64,000 bases of DNA from Gigaspora rosea (GCA_003550325.1 QKWP01000239.1:95737-159736), one strand, 5' to 3'. Positions 1-12,013 are shown, counted from the stretch's first letter. Translations and numbers: made by a program. Notes: a model not told the origin generated them from the letters alone.

Positions 1-32
<32 letters not shown>
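1..32. repeat. poly(T) tract at window start
   Basis: The first 32 bases are all T. It could be the poly(A) tail of a minus-strand retroelement or a homopolymer; the sequence to the left is not visible. Confidence 0.6.
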
Positions 33-36
<4 letters not shown>

Positions 37-209
37 CACAAATTGGCGTCTTTATTTTTTTTTTAGACTGAAGTAAATATAGATTTTGTTGAAAAGGATT
101 TCGATACACTTCAAATTTCTATTTAGTTATTGGTTAATGAGATTAATATTAGAAATATTCAGTAGTTACTTCACAAAAAATCTGTCATTTTGTTCTACTT
201 TTAACAAAT

Positions 210-860
210 ATGACACATATTTGCACATGCTTAGGGCTTGTAAATCGTGGAATAATCTGTCGGCACTTTTTTCAAATAATGCTATGCAGTAATATGGTGC
301 GTTTTTATATTTCATTTATTCCATCAAGATGGTATTGTGATAAACATCCTGATCCATATGAACAACTATATTATATTGCGCAAAAATTTAACAAAGGCCA
401 ATTACTTGGAAAACCTTTAACAAAAGCAGCTAATGGTTGGTATCTTCCGGAATCTGATCATAGTCAACACAATTACAAAATTATTAATGAACGTCAATTT
501 TATGGAGAGCTCTGGGGTGTTGCACAAAGCATTACACAAAAGGCTTTAAAAAAACAAGATCATACTGTAATAGAAAAACTACAAAATATTCTTGAAGAAT
601 TGGCTACTACTGATGAGGATAATGAAGAAGATGAGGACGATGAGGAAGATGAGGAAAATGAAGAGCATGAAGAAGATGATAACGATGAAGTCCCATTTGA
701 TCTTCAAAATCCTCAAAGAAAACCTAAAAGAGGACGACCTAAAGGTACCAAACGAATTAAATCATCCACCGAAGTTTCAAAAAAAAACCGAAAATGTCAT
801 ATTTGTAGAGAGTATGGACATAATTCAAGCACATGTAAAAAAAATAAACCATCAAGCTAA
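210..860 (+). pseudogene. MULE-like transposase, C-terminal part (SWIM, AT-hook, zinc knuckle)
   Basis: Mutator-like (FAR1/MULE-type) DNA transposases carry a catalytic domain followed by a SWIM zinc finger; only the C-terminal part is present. Near the start, CTC is followed 13 residues later by CRH, giving the CxC...CxH pattern of SWIM. Then come about 90 residues without known motif, a very acidic run of Asp/Glu (about residues 127-155), an AT-hook-like KRGRPKGTK, and a CCHC zinc knuckle (CHICREYGHNSSTC) just before the stop. The frame is closed upstream of 210, so the catalytic half is absent or frameshifted. The listed start is only the first Met and probably not the true one. A similar C-terminus lies on the minus strand at the other end of the window. 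Superfamily assignment is by motif order, not alignment. Confidence 0.6.
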
Positions 861-979
861 CCAAATTATAACGTAGATTATAAGGTAAAAAATCAGAATT
901 ATTGTACTATTTATTAACAACAAAAAAAATTTTATATTAACTTTTACAAATTACAGACTATACGTAACATGCAGATCTG

Positions 980-1092
980 CACTTAGCAGCAAAATTCTTT
1001 GAAAAACTTTCAAATAATTATCTTGAATTACTTGATGGCAAAGAAAATTTTAACATAGTCATTAATGTTGGTGAATCTCCAAACGCTATAAG
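980..1092 (+). pseudogene. BTB/POZ-domain fragment (first exon remnant)
   Basis: The frame reads HLAAKFFEKLSNNYLELLD followed by NIVINVGESPNAIR. This resembles the start of the BTB/POZ domain in the large BTB families of Glomeromycotina, where a helix with LSxNY precedes a D/N-hydrophobic-VG-P-N strand. It ends at a GT donor-like site (ag/gtatac) and no continuation of the domain follows. There is no in-frame ATG nearby. I read it as a broken first exon. BTB proteins usually act as dimeric adaptors for cullin-3 ubiquitin ligases; nothing functional can be claimed for this scrap. Confidence 0.45.
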
Positions 1093-1884
1093 GTATACAC
1101 AATGCTTTAATGTTAAGAAATTATAAAAGCATATACGGTTTCCTGAGATATAAATCTTACCAAATAAATCGTTCAATTTAACAATTGTGTCGAGAGAATT
1201 GTGAGATAGCCCTATCCGTTGTAAAACTACTGTTTTTTCTTTTTTAAATTACTTCTATGTAACCTTCAAAAAAGTAATCATCTATAATCAATCAAAACTC
1301 TACATATAAAAAGAACTTACTTATATATAGTTACATACCGGATAGTTGCGAATAAGGAATACAATTACTACGTATCGCTTATATGAAATTGAGGCTTATA
1401 TGAAAAAGGTAATAGCATATGATTGTATGCAATGGAGATTATAGATATGCATGTGATTGAGATTACAGCTTAAAAATACTTATGCATGCGGCAGAGATTA
1501 TAAAGATACGTATGGGAGAATCTCAGTGCTTTCTTACTTGATGTCCGATTATAATCTGCTCCTGCCATCTCTTATTCATTGACCTGTTGTCATGTGTAAC
1601 AAGTTGAATGTGCCGCACAGCGTGCGGCCAAACTTATAAAAGTTGATATTGTCATGTGTCTATACAAACATTAATATCATATGTAATAAGTTGTGGGCTC
1701 GAACTCACCATTATGAAAGAATGCGCCACACTTTGGCGTTGGCGATCTACAATAATATATATCCAGCGTGCAAGTAATACAAACTTCTAAAAAGAAATGG
1801 GCTGATCAAAAAACACGAATGTAATAATAAGATCAAGTGACTAATATATTACAATAAGACCACGATCTATTTTTGTTCAAGCCT
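1093..1884. other. non-coding stretch with small hairpins and a B-box-like remnant
   Basis: No gene is visible. A perfect hairpin with GCCGCAC/GTGCGGC arms lies near 1614-1630. On the minus strand at about 1695-1710 the motif AGTTCGAGCCC resembles a Pol III B box, beside a GCGCCACACTTTGGCG hairpin. This may be a decayed tRNA-derived element. Confidence 0.3.
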
Positions 1885-2660
1885 TAATTCATTTCTAATT
1901 ATTTTTCGACGAAAATTCGAATGAAGCCTTTATTCATTTCTAATTTTTTTTCGATGAAAATTAGATTTAAAAAATTGTATAAAACTTCAATTCCTATTCT
2001 TTGGCAATATCCATTTTCGTTCAAACAAAGTATTTATATTTCTTGTCATTATTGGGGGTAGTATTGGAAGCTTCAAGGCTACTAAGAGCAGATTCGTATG
2101 TTTTTAATTTATTACTTTAATTCTTGACTACTTATCTGATAGCTGCTTGAACTTCTTGCCAAAGACGAAAAATTCGGTTTAAAAAAATTAAATTTCGATT
2201 CCTACCGGTATTCTTTGGCAAGGTATTTATATTTCTCGTTTCTTGTCAAAGACGAAAAATTCGGTTTTAAAAAAATTAAACTAAATTTCGATTCCTACTG
2301 GTATTCTTTGGCAAGGTATTTATATTTCTCGTTTCTAAAAATTTGTTTTTAAAAAAATTAAACTAAATTTCAATTCCTATTCTTTGGCAGGATCCATTTT
2401 TGTTCAAGTGAAGGCATTAATTCCTTTCTCGTTTCTTGTCGAAGACGAAAAATTCGTTTTTAAAAAATTAAATTAAATTTCAATTCCTATTCTTTGGTAA
2501 GGCATTTATTCATTTCTAATTATTTTTGTTTCTTGTCGAAGATGAAAAATTCTTAACCAAATTTCGATTCCTATTCTTTGACAAGATCCATTTTCGTTCA
2601 AACGAAGCATTTATTTTTTTAATTATTTTTCATTTTTTGTCGAAGACGAAAAATACATAA
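1885..2660. repeat. degenerate tandem repeat, about 85-105 bp units
   Basis: About seven units carry the same order of words: GACGAAAAATTCG, then an A-rich block, ATTTCGATTCCTA, TTCTTTGGCAAGG, then TTTCTCGTTTCTTGTC. The best-matched neighbours lie at about 2162-2249 and 2250-2335. Units differ by indels and by loss of the CCGGT/CTGGT word. Confidence 0.75.
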
Positions 2661-3689
2661 TTTCCAGGATCGACTGTACAGTACTACAGTATTTAATTCT
2701 AGAAACTTATAAGTAATCTAATAATGTCAGAATTGTATACAAGCAATATGTGTTATTCGAGGATCTTGAGTGGGAATGCCTTTCAATCATTTTCTTGTAT
2801 TTTCTGGATCTATGTAAAACCTTAATACAAAAATCAAAGACTTCATGTGCTATATAGCTGCTAAAATATTTGGAAAGCATTTCTTCAAATGCATTATGGC
2901 CAAAATTAATAATCTTGAGATTTAGTTATCTGATAGAGTTTTTGCAAAGGACGAAAAAGTGAAATAAAAAATATCATAAAAATGGTTTATTTTATATGAT
3001 ATGATATATGACATCGAATTTAATATCAAACTTGATATTAATTTACAAACATCAAATTTAGAATCAACTTAAATTGCTTTTAAGTTTCGTACCAACTTGG
3101 GTTGCATTTAGAATTCCGTTCCAACCTATGTGGATTCTAAATCCACAATAATTCCATTTTGACGTACGAAATTAATATCTTGGTCGCTTGGAATTCTAAC
3201 CCGAGATTCATAGTCGACAAATTCATTATCATATTTGACTTTTAATAACGGCACCTGCATTTGTTATAAAAGTTTTTTCATAAATTTTCGTTCAAACTAA
3301 GCGCACCGAACATGTTGGAACGAAATTTACAATCGTTAACATTATTGTTATAACTATCTTAAAATGATCATTATGATACAAATAGCTTTTATTAATTATA
3401 ATATGCATCAATAATCGGTCGAAAATCATTCGGTAAAACAAAAATTTTTTTATTAAAATTTTTTTATTAAATTGTTTAGGCGGCATAACGAAAGATCATG
3501 AAAAATTAAAAAGAGTATACTCAAGCAATTGATTGTAATGCTTGAGCATCATCACAATCATTCTTTAATAATTGAGATGCTTTTAAACACACTATATTGA
3601 TATCGGCTATTACATTATTATACCGTCACAAATAATTGATACATATATGTCTAGTGTTGCTTCTTTTTCACACCCTAATTTTCAATTAC
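2661..3689. other. non-coding, no recognisable gene
   Basis: AT-rich sequence with a few short inverted words such as the CTCAAGCAATTG/CTTGAGC area near 3520-3545. The only open frames are short and featureless. Confidence 0.4.
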
Positions 3690-4860
3690 ACTACATCTTG
3701 GTAATTAAGACCAGTTTAGCCCAAAGTTCTGTCTAATCTCGTGAATTCGTGCTCTGAAACCTACAGAAAAGAGAAAAAATCAGTTCAAGCGCAGAAAAAA
3801 AAAGAGGAAACGACAAAATTGAAACTGGTACTTATCTTCAAGACCAGTTGAGACCAAAACCCTGTCTAATCTCCATACCCGGCGTTAATTCATGTTCCAG
3901 CAAAACTGAACCCTATAAAAAAGAGAGAAAAGATAGTTCAAATGCAAAAAAAAAAAGAAACGACGAAATTGAGTCAAAACCCTATCCAATCTCCACATAA
4001 GACATTAATTCACGTTCCGACGAAACTGAAATTTACAGAAAAGAGAAAAAAGTTATTTCAAGCGCGGGGGAAAAAAAAAGAAATGACGAAATTGAAACTG
4101 GTACAGTACTTATCTTCGGGACCAGTTGAGACCAAAACCCTGTATAACGACGTTCTAGCAAAACTGAAACCTACAGAAAAGAGAGAAAAGTTATTTCAAG
4201 CGCATAAAAAAAAGACACAACAATATCGAAACTGGTACTTATTTTCGGGACCATTTTGAGTCCAAAACGTTCTAATCTCTACACCCAGCGTTAATTCACG
4301 TTTCGGCGAAACTAAAACCTACAAAAAAGAGAAGCGTGGGAAAAAAACCTACCCAAAATTGAACCTGGTACCTATTATTCTGAATCCGTGTTCCTGCGAA
4401 AACGACACCTGTAAAGTTATTTCAAGCGCGGAAAAAAAAAAAGAACTGACGAAATTGAAACTGGTACTTACTTTTAATACCATTATCCCGTCTAACCAGT
4501 TTGAATTCGTGTTCCGGCGAAACTAAAGCCTATAGAAAAGAGAGAATAGTTATTTCAATCGCGGAAAAAAAAAAAGAGACGACAAATAAAACTTACATTC
4601 TTATTTTTTAAAGACCAGCATTCAATCCCAAACCCCGTCTAAGCTTCATACTACAGACTACCCGGCGTTAATTCGTGTTCTGGCGAAACTTATACCTACG
4701 AAAAAGAAAGAGTTAGCTGAATTATAATTAATAAAAGAGAACTAGTACTCGCTATATGATCATACCCGGGGTAATTCATGCTTCGGCGAAGTCATATCTA
4801 CAAAAGAACGAAGAGTTAGTCAAAACGAACAAAAAAAATAAATAAACAATTGAAAATTGT
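3690..4860. repeat. degenerate minisatellite, about eight units of 105-150 bp
   Basis: Each unit contains AGACCAGTTGAGACC, AAAACCCTGTCTAATCTCC, CCCGGCGTTAATTC, GTTCCGGCGAAACTG, CCTACAGAAAAGAGA, GTTATTTCAAGCGCG, a poly(A) run and GACGAAATTGAAACTGG. Units drift and shorten toward the right. The 105-codon open frame at 3942-4259 is made entirely of this repeat and is not a gene. Confidence 0.85.
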
Positions 4861-5599
4861 TACTTATCTTAGTTCTAGCCATGTTCATTATTTTTTTTTT
4901 AAAAAAAAAAATTTGAATGTCGCGAAGCAATCTAGAAGCAAACAAATCTAGATTTCAAGATTTAGATCTAGATCTAGATCTAACTGACCACCTAATCCGA
5001 TACTGGTGATCGATTACTGCCGGCGACAAACATATATTACTATAAAAATTTTAACCAATCANTTAAAATCAAAATAACTATAATATGCTAATATCTAACC
5101 TTATGCTTACTTAGTTTTTATTTTAACTCTAATAAAACTTAGAATTATTATTTAAAAATAATATTTATATATATAAGATTTAATTCTTTGAAATTATAAT
5201 TATTTTGAGTTTTTTTTTTAAAATATAAATTTTAAATTAATAATATATTAGTATAATTGTTCTTTTAATATTTTATATATTGGGCAATAGAATTTAGTTT
5301 TTTGTTATTTTTAAACAATTTTAATAAAAACCAGGTTTAATTTGTTTTAGTATCAAAATAAGAATGCTTCAAGTATAAACTAAATTGCTTGAGCAATTTG
5401 ATATTTTTATTATACAAATTTACTTATATAAAGCATGCTTGTATAAGCATGCTTATATAACTTTGCTTATATAAGCATGCTTATTTTGACTGGTTTGTAA
5501 AAACTAGTTCAGTCTGCTTCGGTATCCAAGCAGATATGCTTCGAGCATAAACCAAACTGCTTGAGCAATTTAACATCTCTATAAATAATAGATAACTAA
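4861..5599. other. low-complexity AT-rich stretch with AGATCT and GCATGC palindromes
   Basis: Contains a short AGATCT-type microsatellite (about 4963-4983), one ambiguous base (5062), and several TATAAGCATGCTTATA palindromes at about 5430-5490. No gene is seen. Confidence 0.5.
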
Positions 5600-6095
5600 T
5601 TTAGAAAGGCTGTAGCTCGAGATATAGATCATGTTGTAGCAGCATCCAAAAATAGCTTAAGATATAAACACAGTGATAGTAATACAACAGGTACTAGATT
5701 AGAAAACAAAGTTACTAAATATACAGATATTATATGTATATAACATAGATTACTCTATTAGATTTACCTCAAGAATAGATTAACTAAAGTTAGTAAGTTC
5801 TAAGATTGGGTGTAAAATCTATAGGTAGCGCAAAATCTGTATATGAATAGTAAGTTACATCTTAGTTAGATAAGAGTTAGCTAGTAATGATTGTAATCAG
5901 AAAGTTTAAATAGATAACTTATAGTTAGGTTGCAGGTATAGGCAACTAGTGTAGAACCTTTAGGCGAACTACTTAAATTAGTTACCAAAAGTGTACATAT
6001 GGCTAGTTGTACTTTTATTATAATTGTAAATATTAATAATTACTTAATAAAAAGTCCCCATAGCCAAAGAGGTTATCTTAATACCAAAAAAAAAA
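5600..6095 (+). mobile_element. decayed copy of the tRNA-derived retroelement, inverted partner
   Basis: Read on the reverse strand, this segment matches the core of the better preserved element at 29804-30826: CTACACTAGTTGCC, ACCTGCAACC and the AATTTAAGTAGTTCGCC word all align. It therefore lies in the opposite orientation to the copy that follows. Most differences from the younger copy are C-to-T or G-to-A. The outer end is not definable. Confidence 0.55.
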
Positions 6096-6165
6096 TATTA
6101 ATATATATATATATATTTTTTGGTATTAAAATAACCTCTTTAGTTTTAACTTTTTATTAGAAGTT
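6060..6165. repeat. near-perfect inverted repeat at the junction of two decayed elements
   Basis: Arms of about 40 bp (TAATAAAAAGT...AAAGAGGTTAT...TTAATACCAAAAAA and its complement TTTTTTGGTATTAA...ATAACCTCTTT) flank an (AT)n centre. It joins the two head-to-head retroelement remnants. Confidence 0.75.
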
Positions 6166-7323
6166 TAATTTTTAGTTATAATAAGAGCACAGTTTATAAT
6201 TTTTGATTATCTAATTTAAGTAGTTTATCCAGAGTTCTATACTAGCCACTATACCTACAATCTAACTAGAAGATTACCTATTTAAACTCTTTAGTTATAA
6301 ACGAGAGTATGACTAGCTATATATACAACTTTTGATTGTTTAATTAAGTAATTTACTCTAGATTTTACACTAGCTGTTATACCTGCAACTTAATTAAAGA
6401 GTTATTTATTTAAACTCTTTAATTTTAATCTAATTCCACCTGATAGAACTTCTAACTTGGTTATTCAAATTTTATATATACCTTAGGATTTTTTTAACTA
6501 ATTCTTAATATAAACTCACTAGAGCCTTCTGTATCTTATTCTAGCTAACCTAGTATTGCAGTTGCTAAGGCTTTTACTTGTAGTTTGAATTGCTTTTATT
6601 TAACTGCTATGCCTTTATAAGGTTCACTTCAACTCTAATACTCATATTTAGACTTCTATTCTTTATTGGATTCTTAATCAGTCTCTTCCTTGCTTCTAGC
6701 TAACAACCCAAATAAATTAACCTTGGTCTAGTATTAGATACCTTTTGACCTATATTTTTCTAATATATATTGTCAAAACATATATTTTTTTTTTCAATGC
6801 AATAGTCCTGATGGTCTAGTTAGTAAATCCTCTACTTAAGGATTTTTTGTTACTTGGTTTTCTAATTTTAGACCTTATATTTTCAGATTTGGTTTTTCTA
6901 TAGCACTATTAGAAATTTCCATTATCTCCTTAGGGGAGTAACAAAAATTAGGTGATTTTTTAGGGGGGGAGGGGGGTAAAAAAAGTTGAAATTATATATA
7001 AGAACCTGACTATTTATATATTGAGGAAGAGGAAGGGGGGTAGGCCTCTGATAAAAATTAATCAGGTGATTAATGACACTGCTCTTACTTGGGTCTTTCC
7101 AAATAATAGATTTCGATTATCCTAGTTTTTTGGCATTATGTATCAAAGCTTCTATTCAAAATAGTGTTACCAAGATTACAGATTCTAGATCCAACTAATT
7201 GCCAAATAATTATTACTAAACACAGATCTATTTTTTTTGAAATTGTTATCTGTGAAATTTGAACTCTAGATTTGTTACTTGGTGAAGTGATAACTAAACC
7301 ATTTCACTAAATCGCCATATCCT
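6121..7323 (-). mobile_element. decayed tRNA-derived (SINE-like) retroelement copy
   Basis: Same order and orientation as the element at 29804-30826. The tRNA-like head lies at about 7247-7323 (GAACTCTAGATTTG...TCGCCATATCC versus GAACTCAAGACCTG...TCGCCACACC in the younger copy). The core word CTATACTAGCCACTATACC is present twice, because an approximately 115 bp internal segment is tandemly duplicated (6181-6300 and 6301-6420). A Tourist-like MITE is inserted at 6933-7084. Differences from the younger copy are dominated by transitions toward A/T, consistent with age. Confidence 0.65.
6933..7084 (+). mobile_element. Tourist-like (PIF/Harbinger-type) MITE, copy 1
   Basis: 152 bp element starting GGGGAGTAACAAAAATTAGG and ending in ATGACACTGCTC. 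It is flanked by TTA on both sides (6930-6932 and 7085-7087). The termini are imperfect inverted repeats sharing an internal ATCAGGTGAT palindrome. A TTA/TAA target duplication and G-rich ends are typical of PIF/Harbinger. It is nested in the decayed retroelement. Confidence 0.8.
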
Positions 7324-8761
7324 AAATATTAATATATATATATTACTTTTTTGATATTTTTATTATAAATATATCAAAAATGTAATTTTGTTTACCAAAA
7401 AACATAAAATTATAAAATTATTGCTTTGCTCTTGACAATTATTTTAATATTACACTCTTAAAAATTTGGGCATATTACCTCTAGATAAAATTTATTAAAA
7501 TATTTGTCACATTCAAAAAAAATTAAAAATATAATTTTTACTACAAGTTATCTGTTAAAATATTATTATTATTAAAATATATTAATAATATATTCAAAAA
7601 TAATATATAAATAAGTTATGTTTATCAAAAGATGAATCATAAAATATTTATATATTAGTATAAAAAATATACAAAGCTTAATATAACCAAAGCCTGCTTT
7701 AAAAAAAAATTTCTATTATCTAAACTTTGGTATAATATATATATAAATAATTCTTACATTTGGTAATAGTATATTATTTTCTGATAATCATAATAACTGT
7801 TATGCAATTGCATAGATTTCTATAATAAATATCTAATAAAATTAATATATTTAATTTATTAAAACAAAAAAAAGAGGTTTATATTTAATAAATATATATG
7901 CTTGCATTAGTTAAAAGCAATGGTTTTACACAGAGTTTTTCTTTTATTTGTATTTAAAAACTGAGTAACCAAAATAATAGATGTTTACTAACCTTATATG
8001 TTAATATATATTTAGAATAATGATAAATATTATAATCAAGAAGAAGCGATTGTATAAGCCTACAATACTAAACTGTCTTAGTATAAAAAAAAAAAAAAAT
8101 TAAAACTATAAACGTACGTACGTACGTACTGTTCGTACGTGAATTTACGTATCATCAAATCAACTAGTAAACTGCTGCAAACCCGAGCCATTTACGGTTC
8201 AATTGGGTTCCACAAGGTCTCTAAAATCCGTACTAACTCGGACTATACAAATCCAGATCTTGACCCGAGTTACAAAAACCCGTGCTTATCTGAAACCAAC
8301 CGTGCTGACCCGGTATATTTTCTTTTAGGTAAGATATCGAATCGGAAAATGGAAGTAATTCTGTAATGGATTCTTATTTCGAAAATGTGGAGATTTAATT
8401 AACTACCGGTAACCTGAATCAAACCACAAGTTTATTTAACCTTTCTCAAACCGAGACTTTAAACGTGCTTAAATATCTATTAATTCTTTATAACAATGGT
8501 CAAATATAAAGCTAAAAACATTTATTTGCTTATCTAAAAACTTGATAATAATAGATTGCAACTGTTAATTATACGTACAACGAATGATAAAAAATTTTTT
8601 TTTTTTGCGTTACGTATGTACAGATTCTGCATAAATATAAATTTGATCAATAAAAATATACTATTTAACTAATTCGGCAAATTGCAGAAATCCGGACTCC
8701 CTAACGCTAATCCAATAGTGTACAAGTAAATTGTTTCGAATGCAACTTTCAAGGTTTAATA
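7324..8761. other. AT-rich non-coding stretch
   Basis: Only low-complexity AT sequence and an (ACGT)n microsatellite at about 8112-8130. The short open frame at 8139-8366 shows no domain and unusual composition; I do not call it a gene. Confidence 0.5.
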
Positions 8762-8877
8762 TGAGTGTCGCCAAAAGAAAACCCGACAATCTAAAAATAG
8801 ATCACATAGATCACTTATGAAATTCAGAAGTGATCTAAGTAATCTATTTTTAGATTGTCGGGTTTTCTTTTGGCTCA
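8762..8877. mobile_element. palindromic MITE flanked by TA
   Basis: A near-perfect palindrome. The left arm CCAAAAGAAAACCCGACAAT and its complement at the right flank a short loop near 8820. Outermost TGAG/CTCA bases are bordered by TA on both sides, as in Stowaway/Tc1-mariner-type elements. The left arm carries an extra TGTCG relative to the right. Confidence 0.75.
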
Positions 8878-8991
8878 TATTATTGTCTTACTATTTTATA
8901 GCTTAAAGGCAAAGATTATGAATTCGCAATATATATAAAGTGATTATATTACATAACGATATATGTTATCTGTTATTATATTATAAGGTGA

Positions 8992-9425
8992 GGTAGGGTA
9001 TTATGACGCACTTAGGAGTTGCTCATATAAAAATTTTTAGAAAAAGCATATTTATTTACAAAATTTAGTGAAATAAAATAACAACCGATTTACTAACTAA
9101 TAATAAAAAAAAATCGACTTTCAAAATCTACTCAAAAAAATGCTATATTTTTTACATTTGGTGGTATTATGGCGCACTATGTATCACTATGTTTTGTATT
9201 ATATTAAGTACTGCATTCTTTCTCTGGACATTACCCAAATGAGGAAAAATTAAAAGAAACTTAATACATACTGTCATAAGAAATATCGACTTTTACTTAT
9301 GTTTTGGCAATTAGAATCAAAAAAAAATTTTATATTATTTGATTCGTCTCAGTAAGACGAATCGAATGGTACTAAAATTTTTCGATTCTGATCAGTATAT
9401 CGCAAGTGCGTCATAATACCCTACC
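8992..9425. mobile_element. MITE with GGTAGGGTATTATGACGCAC ends
   Basis: 434 bp flanked by inverted repeats of about 22 bp (GGTAGGGTATTATGACGCAC and its complement ending 9425). A related internal word, GGTATTATGGCGCACTATG, lies near 9162. No coding capacity and no clear target duplication. Confidence 0.75.
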
Positions 9426-9868
9426 CTGTTATACCGAGTGAATAAAAAGTTATTTTAAAAAATTTTTTATACACTAATTGACGAATTTTTGTTATCGTAT
9501 TGTAAATATACTGACGTATAGATTTATAAAAAAAAACTTTTGATAGTCCAACCCGGGTATTATTTATATATATAATATTATATACCGGTATATATATATA
9601 TATTATATACAGTATTATATTAGATGTGTTATTTGATAACAGATAACAGTTAAGTTACCTGTTACAGTATCTGATACGTACGTACGCGTGCTCAAGTTCT
9701 AGATCCGTACGTACTATGATTTTTTTTTTTACTCCGTTATTTATTACTATATAATCAATATAATCATTAATAGTCAGGTTTATAAATAGTTTTGAGAGAT
9801 TTGATGGTTAGAGGGGGTGGATAGAGAGAATACGTACGTACGCGTGCTCAAGTTCCATTTTACTTATT
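9426..9868. other. non-coding stretch with duplicated TACGTACGTACGCG word
   Basis: The word TACGTACGTACGCGTGCTC followed by AAGTTC occurs at about 9676-9702 and again at 9829-9856. Between them are AT microsatellites. No gene. Confidence 0.55.
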
Positions 9869-10177
9869 TGCGCGGGTAACACAACCCAAAAAAGAAAATC
9901 CGATTTTGTAAATAAACTAAGTGCGTGAAATAAAAATTTAGGGTTAGGGTCTTAACGTTAGAGGTATAAGGTTAGAGTAGATGATTAATATAAGTAAAAT
10001 TTCATTCCCATCATTTTTAATTAGTGCACCAAGATCGATTTAAACATTAGTTTTTGCGTATTTTCCGCTTTTTTCTTTTACGCGTGTTCGAATTCTTCGT
10101 CGGGCTGATCCGGAATAGTCAAAAGTTGCACTCTCTGATTGGCTATTTCCTCTCCAGGAGCTTGTATTACCCGCGCA
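9869..10177. mobile_element. MITE with GCGCGGGTAACACAA ends and telomere-like core
   Basis: 309 bp between TGCGCGGGTAACACAA and its inverse (TTGTATTACCCGCGCA). The inside holds TTTAGGGTTAGGG near 9938. It belongs to the loose group of about 300 bp elements with a TTAGGG-like core described in the findings. Confidence 0.65.
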
Positions 10178-10609
10178 CCGTACGTACTACAGTATGATTT
10201 TTTTTTTATAAATACAGTCGACTTTTTTTATACCGAACCTGTTTATACTGAAATCGGGTTATAGTGAACCAGGTTTGGCAGAACGGATTTTTTTATAATA
10301 ATTTAAGCTGGTTATACCGAACTAAAATATTAAATTTCTTTATACCGCATCCGAACTCTTTCTTACCAGCCGGAAACTATGTGTACATATTTCTATATAA
10401 CGAACTATCATGTGACTTATATATTAAAGTCACATGATCGATTTATTAATTTATTACACCTTTGTACAAATTTAATTACAAAATCACTTTTTAGACTTAA
10501 TTAATAAGGGATCCCGTATTATTTCACCAATAGCTCATTTAGTTGGTATCACTTAGATACCTGCAACTAGTAAATGCTCAACCATAACCCTATGTGATGT
10601 CGACTAAAT

Positions 10610-10715
10610 GGAATGACTGTTTGAGTTAATCGAAACCGTATCGCGTATCGCGTCGTATCATATTGTATCGTTATCGCATTGTTGTATCATATCGTATCAG
10701 GATCGTATCAGAAAT
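10610..10715. repeat. CGTATC-type short repeats
   Basis: Repeated CGTATCGCGTATCGCGTC and CGTATCATAT-like words inside the left half of the pogo element. An inverse-sense run (CGTATTGTATGATCG) sits near 13927-13955 close to its right end, so these may be subterminal repeats. Confidence 0.5.
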
Positions 10716-10964
10716 ATCTGAAAATATGAAATCGAAAAACTTACCCATTGTACTTTGAAAACAATCTGTAATATAAAGAAATAGCAAAAAATGATATCTA
10801 AAAGCCCCAAAATAGGATAGCTAGTTAAGTAAAAAGTAGCATAAAAATAACAACAGAAATGTGTAATAAAACTTATCTTTCGTGATCCCCAAATGTTGGG
10901 TAAAAGTTCCCACAATTCATATTCGCTAAACTGAATAGAGATTTTTTCTTTTTGATGTCTTGAT

Positions 10965-11177
10965 TAGAGATGGGCACCATACCTATGTCAGGTAGCATGG
11001 TGCACATGAATTTCTTGGTTTGGTCGCTCCTATTGGGCAACGTAACAATTCTAAAAATTGATATTTAATTGGTTTCATTGTCTTTAAGGCAAATAAACTC
11101 CAAATTCAACACGCGTGCAATATGTGCACACTATGCGCATACAGGCATGAGTATCATGCACATGGTGCCCATCTCTA
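10965..11177. mobile_element. hAT-type MITE (TAGAGATGGGCACC ends)
   Basis: 213 bp with 16-bp inverted repeats TAGAGATGGGCACCAT. The flanking octamers GTCTTGAT (10957-10964) and GTCTTAAT (11178-11185) agree at seven of eight positions, the 8-bp duplication of hAT elements. The same TIR family occurs at 55592-56570. Confidence 0.8.
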
Positions 11178-11305
11178 GTCTTAATACATTTTTTTTTTTG
11201 TTCTGATTTTTCTCTTCTAAATCAATAATAGCGATTGAAAAAAAGAAATCTAATAAAGATAATGCTGCTATATCAGAAAAGAAATTATGACAATAAAGGC
11301 ACTAA

Positions 11306-11443
11306 CAGATAATAGCTCAATATAGCCTCCCTCCCCAACGGCCCAGAACAATGTCAAGTTCTAAAATAATCAATATTTATTTTAGAACCTGTCATTGTTC
11401 TTGAGGGCTGTTGGGGAGGGAGGCTATATTGAGCTCTTATCTG
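11306..11443. mobile_element. palindromic MITE, 138 bp
   Basis: Long inverted repeat: CAGATAATAGCTCAATATAG plus CCTCCCTCCCCAAC on the left and the complement on the right, then a second pairing block AGTTCTAAAATAA/TTATTTTAGAAC around a short loop at about 11368. It would fold into a long hairpin if transcribed. Confidence 0.8.
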
Positions 11444-11477
11444 GCAGCAATTTCCATTTGTGTTAAAATTATAGATA

Positions 11478-11580
11478 GGTGGCGAAATTCAAAAAAAATA
11501 AAAAAATAAAAAAAAAAAATAAAAAAAAATAATTAATAATCAAGTGACATTGTTGCGATTTCTTTTTTGTATTCGCCACC
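11478..11580. mobile_element. small MITE-like repeat with GGTGGCGAA ends
   Basis: GGTGGCGAAATTC and the inverse GTATTCGCCACC flank an A-rich filler. No target duplication is clear. Confidence 0.4.
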
Positions 11581-12013
11581 CAAAGACCAGATTAGCCTTA
11601 TTCTAATAGAGCGAGTTAACAATAAAAATTTCAATGTAGAGCACTACATTTAGTACCTCCCCAGAATGATATCTGATTTCACGGACATAAATGTCTGCGA
11701 AATCATATGACTTTATAATGAGTTCTTACTTTCAGCTAGTATTAATTTTTTTTTTTGAATAAAAAAAATAAGAATACAATGCGCTCCTCTATTTCCAGTA
11801 TATGGCGTAAGTTGTTTGGCTAGAAACGGCCTTGCATTTGCATTATCTATGCTTATTCATACGCATATGCATGTATAATTATATAGCATAAATGCTATAT
11901 TAAGATAACAATGTTATCTGTATAAGTTCATAAATTTGATTATTGGAAATTCTTCGTTGTATTTTGTATAAATATCTGGAAATTACAAGTTATTCGTACT
12001 TACCCTTGGCATT

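Noticed and set aside
3942-4259. 105-codon basic open frame
   Set aside because: It is composed entirely of the degenerate minisatellite units.
8139-8366. 75-codon open frame
   Set aside because: No domain, no splice context, and it starts in an ACGT microsatellite.
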